Positions 1 through 7,380 of a DNA stretch of 25,908 nucleotides are shown here, one piece after another (the stretch's first letter is position 1; the number at the start of each line of letters is the position of its first letter). A program made the position numbers and the translations under genes. This DNA is from Micavibrio sp. UBA5703 (GTDB taxonomy: Bacteria; Pseudomonadota; Alphaproteobacteria; Micavibrionales; Micavibrionaceae). The notes beneath the pieces were generated by a model. It had not been told where the DNA came from. It saw nothing but the letters and a program-made list of their open reading frames with translations, and searched no databases. The stretch lies in contig DIHF01000060.1 in assembly GCA_002420015.1 (NCBI GenBank), positions 1-25,908 on the forward strand, written 5' to 3'.

Positions 1-268
1 CTCTCAGACCAGCTACTGATCGTTGCCTTGGTGAGCCATTACCTCACCAACTAGCTAATCAGACGCGGGCTGATCCCTCGGCGATAAATCTTTGGACCGA
101 AGTCATTATGCGGTATTAGCGTAAGTTTCCCTACGTTATTCCGCACCAAGGGGTACATTCCCACGTGTTCCTCACCCGTGCGCCGCTCACCATTGCTGGT
201 TCGCTCGACTTGCATGTGTTAGGCCTGCCGCCAGCGTTCGTTCTGAGCCAGGATCAAACTCTTAAGTT
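1..268 (-). rRNA. rrs: 16S ribosomal RNA, 5' part (runs off the left edge)
   Basis: Read on the minus strand, this begins with the universal 16S 5' segment: AGAGTTTGATCCTGGCTCAG is the reverse complement of about 244-263. It continues with the conserved GCTGGCGGC, AACACATGCAAGTCGAGCG and GGTGAGGAACACGTGGGAA segments and ends inside the helix around E. coli position 290 (CTGGTCTGAGAG). The mature 5' end is placed near 268 by analogy with other 16S genes. The short V1 loop and the GCCTAACACATGCAAGTCGAGCG wording suit Alphaproteobacteria. Only about 268 of some 1,490 nt are present. Confidence 0.97.
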
Positions 269-500
269 TAGATCCATCATATCTCAAGAAATTGTCTCGA
301 AATACAAAGTATGTATTTCAGACCTGCTTGCGTATTAAAAACTTTACGCATCATTTCGATGCGTAACGTCACGTATTACTGCGTTAGCTGAAATACGCCG
401 CATGCAAGTCTATTTATGTGCGTTCAATGCACCCGATCAAAAAAGCCAAAGGCCGTTCCGACCGTTAGACACTGCTGCCTGCGTATCTCTTCTTTCCGAT

Positions 501-517
501 TTAACGATGTCCAAGAA
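501..517 (-). promoter_or_regulatory. boxA-like antitermination segment in the rRNA leader
   Basis: The minus strand reads TTCTTGGACATCGTTAA. It is followed by a purine-rich GGAAAGAAGAGA stretch. This resembles the CTTTGACA-type boxA element of alphaproteobacterial rRNA leaders, where the Nus complex binds to block Rho termination. The match is partial (TTGGACA rather than TTTGACA), so this is a candidate by position and resemblance only. Confidence 0.4.
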
Positions 518-610
518 CTCACTCAATTCCGCTAGAAGCGAACCGAGTAAGAAGAAGTGAAAAATTCCTCACTGCTTTTTACGCGACTCTCAAAATTCGG
601 TGATGGCAGC

Positions 611-640
611 ACTATAACCCGATTGGGAAACAGCCGTCAA
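611..640 (-). promoter_or_regulatory. rRNA promoter P2 (proximal)
   Basis: On the minus strand the -35 TTGACG (plus 635-640) is followed after 18 bp by the -10 TATAGT (plus 611-616). These match the sigma-70 consensus at five of six positions each. The expected start is near 604, giving a leader of about 335 nt. It has the same spacing and orientation as the upstream promoter, which supports a tandem rRNA promoter pair. Confidence 0.6.
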
Positions 641-713
641 CTTTCACACCCTGATCCGGCTTCCGCCTTCACAAAAACAAGGCGCAGAAGCGGTCCGCGC
701 CTTGAGTGGGAGG

Positions 714-743
714 TGTATACAACGAATTTTCAGGCAATGTCAA
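714..743 (-). promoter_or_regulatory. rRNA promoter P1 (distal)
   Basis: On the minus strand there is a perfect -35 TTGACA (plus 738-743), an 18-bp spacer and the -10 TATACA (plus 714-719). Upstream of the -35 (plus 751-790) is a very T-rich plus strand, which is A-rich on the promoter strand and resembles an UP element. The expected start is near 707, about 440 nt before mature 16S. Confidence 0.65.
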
Positions 744-787
744 ACAGGTTCTTCATCTTTTTTTAACTTTTTTTTCAATAGATTTTT

Positions 788-2530
788 TTGCCGATCCGTC
801 AAGCTGCTCTTGCCACCCCGTTTTCTCTGGCTCACTATGGATATACTATTGATCTAGTATCCAATTTCCGGAGCCTGACCATCACCATAACCGCCATTTT
901 GCTGCACCTTTCGGGCGCTGTGTGCCTTTTGCTCTGGGGTTCGCGAATGGTTCGCACGGGCTTCAGCCGGGCCTATGGTGCCCGCCTGCAAAAGATCATT
1001 TCCGCCGGAACCCGCAACCGATTCTCGGCCTTTTTCGCCGGGGCGGGCGTTACGGCGGCGCTGCAAAGCTCCACGGCCACCACCCTGATCGTCGCCTCAT
1101 TCGCCAGTAAAAAGCTCATCGCCACGGCCCCGGCGCTGGCCGTCATCATGGGCGCGGACGTCGCCACCACCCTGATCGCGCAAATCCTTACGCTGGACCT
1201 GTCCTGGCTCTCCCCTGCCCTGCTGACGGTCGGCATTATCATGCACATGCGCCACGAACAGGGCGGCCGCAAGCGCCACCTGGCCCGCGTTTTGATCGGG
1301 ATTGGGCTTATGCTGCTTTCACTTTCCCTGATTCGCGAGACGACCGCGCCCCTGCAGCAATCCGAAGTCCTGCCCCTGATCCTTGCCCCCCTCAATAAAG
1401 AGCCCGTTCTGGCGATCCTGGTCGCCGCCATTATGGGCTGGCTGTTGCATTCCGGGCTGGCCACCGTTTTGCTGTTCGCCTCCTTTGCCAGCGGCGGGCT
1501 TATTTCCCTGCATCTGGGAATGTTCCTTATTCTGGGTGCGAATATCGGTTCGGCTTTCGTGCCCTTCATCGCCAATTACCACGGCACCCCGGCAGCACGA
1601 CGCATTCCATCCGGGAATTTGCTGATGCGTATCGGCATAGCCTCACTCGCCGTGCCGTTCGTCAACGAAATATTGGTTCTCATGGAGCCTTATATCGCCG
1701 ATCCGGGGCGGCAGCTTCTTGTCTTTCACACCGCGCTGAATTGCGCGCTGGCTGTTTTGTTCCTGCCGTTCCTCGGGCCGCTGGCAAAGCTTTGCGAGGC
1801 GCTTATTCCCGACGAAGACAAAAAAGACGATCCGAACGAGCCTGTCTATCTTGACGAAAACGCCCTCCACACGCCGGTTGTTGCGCTGGCCGGCGTGGCG
1901 CGGGAAACCTTGCGCCTTGCCGAAATCGTCGAGAAGATGCTGGCCAAGAGCATCCGGGCCTTTGAAACCAACGATGAGAGGATTGTCTCTGATATCCGCA
2001 GCCAGGAAGAAACCATCGATGCCATCTACCGGGCCATCAAGGGTTACATGACGCGCCTGTCGCAGGAATCCCTCGACCCCAAGGAAGCCGACCGTTACGT
2101 GCAGGTCTTGACCTTTTCCACCAACCTTGAGCATGTCGGCGATATCATTGACAAAAACCTGATGGACTCGGCGCTTAAAAAAGCGCACAAGCAGGAAAAG
2201 TTTTCAGAAAAAGGCTTTGAGGAAATCAAATCCGTCCATGAGCAGGTTCTTCGCAACATGCGCACGGCCCAGACGATTTTCCTCTCCGAAGATCCCAAAC
2301 TGGCGCGGGAGCTGGTCAAGCAAAAGCAGAATCTGCGCGAGGCGGAGATTGAAAGTTCCGTCCTTCATTTCGAGCGGCTGCGGCAGAAAACGCCGGAGAC
2401 ACTGGCGACATCATCGCTGCACCTTGATGTCATCCGCGATTACCGCCGCATCAATTCCTATGTGACATCCGTGGCCTACGCGATCATCGAAAACGCCGAG
2501 AAGTTCAAAGACCAGCGCGGCGAACAATAG
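788..2530 (+). CDS. Na/Pi cotransporter family protein with C-terminal PhoU-like domain (YjbB type)
   Basis: This is an inner-membrane sodium:phosphate symporter-like protein of the NptA/YjbB family. The first Na/Pi repeat carries the hallmark QSST at residues 93-96, with the strongly YjbB-like APALAVIMGADVATTL and LTLDLSWLSP after it. The second repeat has HSGLATVLL where other NptA proteins keep QSS, and as I recall it E. coli YjbB is degenerate there too. Residues about 360-570 form a soluble helical PhoU-like domain ending in SSLHLDVIRDYRRINSY. YjbB has been linked to phosphate export. The start is uncertain: 788 is a TTG without a ribosome-binding site, no in-frame ATG exists before residue 53, and alignment to YjbB suggests a start nearer TTG 899. 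It lies back to back with the rRNA operon and its regulation is not evident. Confidence 0.9.
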   Translation: MPIRQAALATPFSLAHYGYTIDLVSNFRSLTITITAILLHLSGAVCLLLWGSRMVRTGFSRAYGARLQKIISAGTRNRFSAFFAGAGVTAALQSSTATTLIVASFASKKLIATAPALAVIMGADVATTLIAQILTLDLSWLSPALLTVGIIMHMRHEQGGRKRHLARVLIGIGLMLLSLSLIRETTAPLQQSEVLPLILAPLNKEPVLAILVAAIMGWLLHSGLATVLLFASFASGGLISLHLGMFLILGANIGSAFVPFIANYHGTPAARRIPSGNLLMRIGIASLAVPFVNEILVLMEPYIADPGRQLLVFHTALNCALAVLFLPFLGPLAKLCEALIPDEDKKDDPNEPVYLDENALHTPVVALAGVARETLRLAEIVEKMLAKSIRAFETNDERIVSDIRSQEETIDAIYRAIKGYMTRLSQESLDPKEADRYVQVLTFSTNLEHVGDIIDKNLMDSALKKAHKQEKFSEKGFEEIKSVHEQVLRNMRTAQTIFLSEDPKLARELVKQKQNLREAEIESSVLHFERLRQKTPETLATSSLHLDVIRDYRRINSYVTSVAYAIIENAEKFKDQRGEQ

Positions 2531-2555
2531 CATTGTGGCTCAATCAACCCACCTT

Positions 2556-2700
2556 CGTCATCCCCGCAAGTGGAGCCGCAAAAGCGGTGGAACGCAAGCG
2601 GGGATCCGGCACAATAGGTGCGCGGCTTTGCCGCGCTCTTTTCTGGACCCCCGTCGTTTCAGCCTGACCACAAGCATGTGGTCAGGCCACGGGGGTGACG
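2556..2700. repeat. Composite palindromic repeat, CGTCAT...GTGACG bounded
   Basis: The element opens with CGTCATCCCCGC paired to GCGGGGATCC and interrupted by an inner imperfect hairpin (GCCGCAAAAGCGG). Next comes a 7-bp hairpin with a TTT loop (2621-2637), then a perfect 10-bp hairpin CCTGACCACA/TGTGGTCAGG (2663-2686) nested in ACCCCCGT/ACGGGGGT arms, closing with GTGACG. The order of hairpins parallels the element at 7241-7380. It fills the gap between two converging genes. Confidence 0.75.
2621..2646 (+). terminator. Possible bidirectional terminator hairpin
   Basis: A GCGCGGC/GCCGCGC stem with a TTT loop is followed by TCTTTTCT. It lies about 90 bp after the Na/Pi transporter stop and about 70 bp from the stop of the converging gene. 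The U-tract is imperfect and the hairpin is also part of a dispersed repeat, so termination is a guess from form and place. Confidence 0.4.
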
Positions 2701-2706
2701 ATGGGG

Positions 2707-3795
2707 TCAACGAAACAAATATTGCAACTCGGGATTCTCGCGTCGCCAGATGGCAAAATCGATGAAATAATGATGCACGTTCAGGAAGATCATGAACATG
2801 AACATGAAGAGCTGCGGTCCAAATATGCTGACATCATAAAGTTCCATCTTGTCGAGATTGGTCGGCAGCAGATAAAAGAACACCAGCCCTCCCGTAAAGC
2901 CCACAGCAAGAAACGGCAGCATATCCTTGAACACAGAACGCGCCGCGCCGCCGACGCTCTCCCGCGTTTTCTCATAGGCCAGCTTCCAGACAAACAGCAG
3001 GTATTGCAGGGAGTGCAGCGCCGGAATGAAAATAAGCGCCAGCGGGTTGATAAAGGCGAACAGCACCCATCCGTACAGCGCGCAGGCATAAGCCGTAAAT
3101 CCGTTGAAGCTAAGCGTCTTCAGGCGGTCGAATTTTTTGACAAGGAAAACCGCGATCCCGATGGTCCAGACAATCAATGCCGCGTTTGCGGCCCCCATGA
3201 TTTGCGGCGGAACATCCAGCATCGTCACCGGAATATCGTGAAACACGTCGCGGTCGATGGAGAAATTCAGATGCAGCCACGAAAACAGCCAGACGATATA
3301 GGCGTTGGCCAGCAGAATTCTTTTTTCAATGTTATCGAAGAAAACTTTCTTTCGTACCGACAGCATCATCAGGATGCCGTATCCCTGTTTCACGTAGTGC
3401 CAGCCCACCAGAAAAAGCATGGCATTGGCGGCATAACCTATGATCTGCACCGTCGGCTGCATGGCCCCATAAGCCAGAAACGCAATCAGCGCCAGCGGCG
3501 ATACGATTCCGGCTATGATATAGCGTATCCGCGAAGCCATCCCGGCCTTGATATCGCTGATTTTTCGCCCGTAATCCTCGTACAAAAGCTGATACCCGTG
3601 AATAAAGTGCGGAAAATTCAGAACGAATGTAAGATAAAACCCGGCCGTTCTCAGAAACTCTTTCGGCACCGTGTCCCAGATGGGCAGATAAGAAATCGCA
3701 AAAATGACAAAGGTCAGACCGCCGACCATAAGAAAATCGGCAACGGGTGAAACGATCGAGGTTTGTATGGGTCGGGCAGTAGGCGATTCGGGCAT
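2707..3795 (-). CDS. Histidine-rich polytopic membrane protein, function unknown
   Basis: This is a 362-residue protein with roughly eight to nine hydrophobic segments (about 18-38, 50-65, 92-112, 118-132, 163-178, 200-220, 232-260, 293-312 and 328-346). Histidines sit in or beside the membrane segments in compact motifs: NFPHFIHGYQ (H63, H66), GWHYVKQGYG (H133), WLHLNF (H175), ALHSLQYLLF (H261) and NVHHYFIDFAIWR (H341, H342). I do not recognise a named family. The histidine placement suggests metal or haem binding or a membrane enzyme, which is inference only. The start is ATG 3795, because GGAG lies 9 nt upstream, rather than the in-frame codon 33 nt earlier. It converges with the Na/Pi transporter and its promoter is not obvious. 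Confidence 0.85.
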   Translation of the reverse strand: MPESPTARPIQTSIVSPVADFLMVGGLTFVIFAISYLPIWDTVPKEFLRTAGFYLTFVLNFPHFIHGYQLLYEDYGRKISDIKAGMASRIRYIIAGIVSPLALIAFLAYGAMQPTVQIIGYAANAMLFLVGWHYVKQGYGILMMLSVRKKVFFDNIEKRILLANAYIVWLFSWLHLNFSIDRDVFHDIPVTMLDVPPQIMGAANAALIVWTIGIAVFLVKKFDRLKTLSFNGFTAYACALYGWVLFAFINPLALIFIPALHSLQYLLFVWKLAYEKTRESVGGAARSVFKDMLPFLAVGFTGGLVFFYLLPTNLDKMELYDVSIFGPQLFMFMFMIFLNVHHYFIDFAIWRRENPELQYLFR

Positions 3796-3933
3796 AAGAA
3801 AAAACTCCGTACACGCACACCCTAACATACTCGCCTTTTAAGCCAAGGCAGATCGGTAATCTTTTCACCTTAGAAGAGCCTTTCAGACCAATTTTTCAAA
3901 TATTCCATATGTTACGACACCCGCATTTTTATG

Positions 3934-3961
3934 TTGACATAAGAGTAAAGCCTCCTATAAT
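3934..3961 (+). promoter_or_regulatory. Consensus sigma-70 promoter of the pentapeptide-repeat gene
   Basis: A perfect TTGACA (3934-3939) and a perfect TATAAT (3956-3961) are separated by 16 bp. The expected start near 3968 gives a 25-nt leader containing the ribosome-binding site. Twelve of twelve consensus bases is rare and predicts strong, probably constitutive, transcription. Confidence 0.8.
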
Positions 3962-3992
3962 CCCGCGTATTATAAAAAAGGAGCGCTGCGTT

Positions 3993-4592
3993 ATGATAAA
4001 ACATCCCTCGCCAAAGAAAACCAATAGCACACGGGATCTCCGAACAACATTCACCGAGCGCGCCGATGCCATCGCCACCCGGTACATGCGTCACCAGCAA
4101 CTCCTTAAACAGCACAAGAGAAACCCAGAAGTTCTTACGAATCTTCTCGCCAACGATCCCTTGGACAGCGGCATCTTTTATCTCAACGACGGTGAGGATA
4201 GCCTATTGACAGCCCTCAGAGATGAAAGCATCACACAGAACAAAACTACTCTCGACTTGTCCTACGGTTACTTCTACGAAGCCAATCTGTTTTCCGTCTT
4301 CTTGCGTGGTAATAACCTTTTTCATGCAAAACTCAAGCATGCTGAGCTTGGCCATGCAGACCTGTACGGCGCGAATCTACGAATGGCTGATCTGTGCGAT
4401 GCAAATCTGGGCGGAGCCAATCTATTTGCAGCCGATCTGCGCGGCGCAATAAACCTGACCGAAAAGCAAATCAGATCAGCCTATATCGATGAAGCTACTC
4501 AACTCGATCCAAAATTCTATGATTTAAAGCGTGAAATACTTGCTGCAAGAAACAAACATCAACCGATGACAACTCCCACGCCTGCAGCATAA
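3993..4592 (+). CDS. Pentapeptide-repeat protein
   Basis: This is a 199-residue protein without a signal peptide or membrane segment. Residues about 87-156 contain some 14 tandem five-residue units of the A(D/N)LXX type, for example HADLY, GANLR, MADLC, DANLG, GANLF and AADLR. These fold into a right-handed quadrilateral beta helix. The first 85 residues are charged and helical, and a helix-rich tail follows the repeats. Family members include DNA-gyrase protectors (Qnr, MfpA) and many scaffold proteins, but this repeat block is shorter than in Qnr, so no specific role is assigned. The start is ATG 3993, since AAGGAG lies 9 nt upstream. An in-frame ATG at 3909 precedes the promoter and is rejected. 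It stands alone, 69 bp ahead of the export gene. Confidence 0.9.
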   Translation: MIKHPSPKKTNSTRDLRTTFTERADAIATRYMRHQQLLKQHKRNPEVLTNLLANDPLDSGIFYLNDGEDSLLTALRDESITQNKTTLDLSYGYFYEANLFSVFLRGNNLFHAKLKHAELGHADLYGANLRMADLCDANLGGANLFAADLRGAINLTEKQIRSAYIDEATQLDPKFYDLKREILAARNKHQPMTTPTPAA

Positions 4593-4645
4593 TAAAACCT
4601 GTGGTCGAATCGCCTTAGATCATTTCTCGCCTGCATACGGGGCTA

Positions 4646-4651
4646 TATAAT
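4646..4651 (+). promoter_or_regulatory. Possible -10 box of the export gene
   Basis: A perfect TATAAT lies 10 bp upstream of ATG 4662, with only a poor -35 (TTTCTC at about 4623). If used, transcription would start about 4 nt before the ATG, giving a nearly leaderless mRNA. That would fit the lack of a clear ribosome-binding site. Confidence 0.3.
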
Positions 4652-4661
4652 TCATTGCAGA

Positions 4662-7214
4662 ATGCACAGATTCCTGATCGCCCTGTCTTTTTTCTGTTTC
4701 CTTATCCCCGCACCGGCCTTCGCACAAACCGCGTTTCCGGCGATTTCCCCGTGGACGGACGATGAAGACTTCGATTTTGAAACCCCCGAGAAGAAAAAGC
4801 CCGCAAAATCGGAAAGAAAACAGGAACAAGAAGAACCCGAAGACCTCATATCCTCCCGCGATACCGAACCCGCCCCGCGCAAGCCGTCTGTCGCCGCCGC
4901 CCTGAAAGAAGAACCCTCCGCGCTTGAGACCATGTACTCCGACCGCATCGTCGATGAACTCTCGCAGTTCGGTTATGACCTTTTCGGCGTACCTTCTGAG
5001 GAAATCCAGCGAAATCTCGACAGCGCCGCTTCCATGCCCTCCGGCGCGGTGCAGGACGATTTCATCCTCAACATTGGTGATGAAGTCGAAGTCGTCTTCA
5101 GCGGCCAGCGCACAGACCGCGAAACCTATAAGGTCAACGATCAGGGCTTGCTGCTCATCAACGATTTCCCGCCGATCCCCGCAGCCGGGCGGGAAATCGG
5201 ACAGGTCCGCATTTCCATCGAAACCGCCGCCGAAAATCTTCACAACACGCACGCCTATGTCTCGTTGTCTTCTGTGCGACAGATCGGCGTTCTGGTGGTG
5301 GGGCACGTTAAAAAACCGGGCCGTCAGACGTTGACCGTATTTCACACGGTGCTCGATGCGCTGATGGAATCGGGCGGCATCGCCCGGACAGGCTCGCTGC
5401 GACAGATCAAGCTCGTGCGCGACGGGCGCGGCACGATCATCGACCTCTACGGGCTTCTGATGCACGGCAGCACCAACATGGATTTGCGGCTCCGCGACGG
5501 CGACCGCCTCATCGTGCCGCCCGTCGGCCCGACCGTTGCCATCGCCGGCGAGGTCAAGCGCCCCGGCATTTACGAGATCCTTCCAGTGATGAAGGGTATG
5601 CGTCACCTCCCCGATCAGGCCAGCGAGCGGCTTTCACTTAATGAAATGCTCGATCTTGGCGGCGGGGTGCTGGCGCCGGGGCAAAACAGGTTTTTGCGCA
5701 TGGATGTCACGCCGCAAGGGCGCGAAGTCGTCACCGAAGTTCATGAAGCATTCGAATCGCAATTCGGCGACGGTTCGGTTTTAATCGTGGCCAAGGGTCA
5801 GGAAAAGCGCGCACAGACGGTCGAGCTTGTCGGCCACACGCGCCGCCCCGGCATTCACGCCCTGCAGGAAGTCCCCACGCTTTCGGCTCTTCTCGATGAT
5901 CCGCAGGTGCTCGGCCCCAAGGCCTACCCCCTCATCGGCGTGATCGAGCGCTGGGACGACAAGCAGATGACAACCAAGCTCATGGATTTCCCCCTGCTTC
6001 TGGTCCTTAAGGGCGATTACGACCGCAAGCTCGAAGACGGCGATGTCGTGCATCTGTTCTCGCGCCAGCAAATCGCCGCGCTTCAGGACGACGGTCCGAA
6101 ACTCCGCGATGTCTCTCTCGGCTCTGGCGAAGAGACGGACGAAAGCGCCATCGACGATCCCGTCATGGCCTCGTTCCTGCGCGAACGCTCCAGCTTTGTG
6201 CGCGGCGCGGTGCGCAATCCCGGCGGCTATCCTGTGGCCGAAGGCATCACGCTGGATAGCATGCTGGCCGTGGCGGGCGGCCTGACGCTGGAAGCCAACA
6301 CAAGCAACATCGAAGTGACCTCCGCCATGCAGGGCGAAGGGCATCAGACGGAAGGGCGCTCCGGCACGCAGCGCATCCGCGTCAATTTCAGCGACACGAA
6401 TCCGCAGGAAGTTTCCATCGCGCCAGGCGATGCCATCCGCGTCAATCAGAAATTCAAAAAGGTCGAGGACAAAAGCGTCCTCGTCGTCGGCGAGGTCACC
6501 AATCCCGGCCGCTACGACCTCATGCCCGGCGATAAAATATCAGACCTCGTGCGCCGCGCCGGGGGCATGACCTATCAGGCCTACCCCGAAGGCGCAGTAT
6601 TCAGCCGTGAAAGCGAGCGCAAAGCCGAAGAGTCGCGCTTCCGCGCCGCCGCCCGTGACATGGAACGCGCCATTGCAGTGGCCATCGAAAAGGGCGGCGA
6701 AGAAGACGGACCCGACACGGCGCAAATCGCCATGGCCCGCGATCTGGCCGCCGAGCTGCGCGAGGTCGAGGCCGTAGGCCGCATCACCGTCGAGGCCGAT
6801 CCCGCCGTCTTAAGCGTTCAATCCGAACTTGATATGTTGCTGGAACCGGGCGACCGCCTGTATATCCCCAAACGCCCGCTCACGGTGAAAGTCAGCGGCG
6901 AAGTGCTCTCACCCGCCGCGCTGCAATTCCGTGAAGACAAAGACCCCGGCGATTACATCGATCAGGCCGGCGGGTTTACCTTCCACGCCGACAAGGACCG
7001 CACCTTCGTTCTCTATCCCGACGGCAGCGCGCAGCCCTTGCAAGTCAGCGCGTGGAACCACAAAGCCGATTTCATCCCGCCCGGCTCGACCATCGTCGTG
7101 CCCCGCGACCCCAAGCCGTTCGACTTCATCACCACCGCAAAAGACATCAGCCAGATTTTATCCAACCTGGCCGTCACAGGAATATTCCTCGACGATGTGC
7201 GGGATGACGATTGA
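4662..7214 (+). CDS. Polysaccharide export protein with six SLBB-type motifs
   Basis: This is an 850-residue secreted protein. Residues 1-22 form a signal peptide with a PAFA-QT signal peptidase I site. There is no lipobox cysteine, unlike the lipoprotein Wza. An acidic linker rich in Glu, Lys and Pro follows. The polysaccharide export (Poly_export) domain begins near residue 128 (DDFILNIGDEVEVVFSG). SLBB signatures of the form GxVxxPG recur near residues 210 (VGHVKKPGR), 295 (AGEVKRPGI), 389 (VGHTRRPGI), 513 (RGAVRNPGG), 608 (VGEVTNPGR) and 744 (SGEVLSPAA). A helical insert lies before the last. Such proteins form the periplasmic and outer-membrane channel for capsule or exopolysaccharide. 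At 850 residues it is over twice the length of Wza. The Wzz-like co-polymerase at 9917-10879 is a natural partner. Confidence 0.93.
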   Translation: MHRFLIALSFFCFLIPAPAFAQTAFPAISPWTDDEDFDFETPEKKKPAKSERKQEQEEPEDLISSRDTEPAPRKPSVAAALKEEPSALETMYSDRIVDELSQFGYDLFGVPSEEIQRNLDSAASMPSGAVQDDFILNIGDEVEVVFSGQRTDRETYKVNDQGLLLINDFPPIPAAGREIGQVRISIETAAENLHNTHAYVSLSSVRQIGVLVVGHVKKPGRQTLTVFHTVLDALMESGGIARTGSLRQIKLVRDGRGTIIDLYGLLMHGSTNMDLRLRDGDRLIVPPVGPTVAIAGEVKRPGIYEILPVMKGMRHLPDQASERLSLNEMLDLGGGVLAPGQNRFLRMDVTPQGREVVTEVHEAFESQFGDGSVLIVAKGQEKRAQTVELVGHTRRPGIHALQEVPTLSALLDDPQVLGPKAYPLIGVIERWDDKQMTTKLMDFPLLLVLKGDYDRKLEDGDVVHLFSRQQIAALQDDGPKLRDVSLGSGEETDESAIDDPVMASFLRERSSFVRGAVRNPGGYPVAEGITLDSMLAVAGGLTLEANTSNIEVTSAMQGEGHQTEGRSGTQRIRVNFSDTNPQEVSIAPGDAIRVNQKFKKVEDKSVLVVGEVTNPGRYDLMPGDKISDLVRRAGGMTYQAYPEGAVFSRESERKAEESRFRAAARDMERAIAVAIEKGGEEDGPDTAQIAMARDLAAELREVEAVGRITVEADPAVLSVQSELDMLLEPGDRLYIPKRPLTVKVSGEVLSPAALQFREDKDPGDYIDQAGGFTFHADKDRTFVLYPDGSAQPLQVSAWNHKADFIPPGSTIVVPRDPKPFDFITTAKDISQILSNLAVTGIFLDDVRDDD

Positions 7215-7240
7215 CGGTTTACTTTGCTCTTTTCTTTCCT

Positions 7241-7380
7241 CGTCATACCCGCGAAGGCGGGTATCCAGTCCATTACAAAGAGCGGCGCTTTGCGCCGCAC
7301 ATACCCTACCCGATCCCGGCAGAAACGGACGGTGCAGCATAGTTTCTGGATTCGACAGCTTGCGTCATACCCGGCGAAGG
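7241..7380. repeat. Composite palindromic repeat overlapping the end of the unknown gene
   Basis: It opens CGTCATACCCGC paired to GCGGGTATCC (7241-7266). A perfect 7-bp hairpin GCGGCGC/GCGCCGC with TTT loop follows at 7282-7298. After a spacer come TTCTGGATTC and a second CGTCATACCCGGCGAAGG (7363-7380), which differs from the opening by one inserted base. The hairpin order mirrors 2556-2700 with different stem sequences. The hairpin lies between two converging genes and could also stop transcription. Confidence 0.7.

Larger units (their letters stand above)
269..706 (-). other. 16S rRNA leader (transcribed, non-coding)
   Basis: This stretch lies between the proposed rRNA start sites and the mature 16S end and holds no convincing gene. 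Two perfect hairpins are visible. One is at 344-366, with a 9-bp stem TTACGCATC/GATGCGTAA and loop ATTTC. The other is at 299-319, with a 7-bp stem GAAATAC/GTATTTC. Such stems are plausible RNase III or leader-processing structures. A boxA-like segment is listed separately. The leader function is inferred from position. Confidence 0.6.

Noticed and set aside
557..766. Plus-strand open frame of 69 codons upstream of the transporter
   Set aside because: It overlaps both rRNA promoters on the other strand, has no ribosome-binding site and its composition looks non-coding.
2695..3750. Plus-strand frame of 351 codons
   Set aside because: It is the antisense shadow of the histidine-rich membrane protein, with His/Gln/Arg-rich composition typical of a shadow frame.
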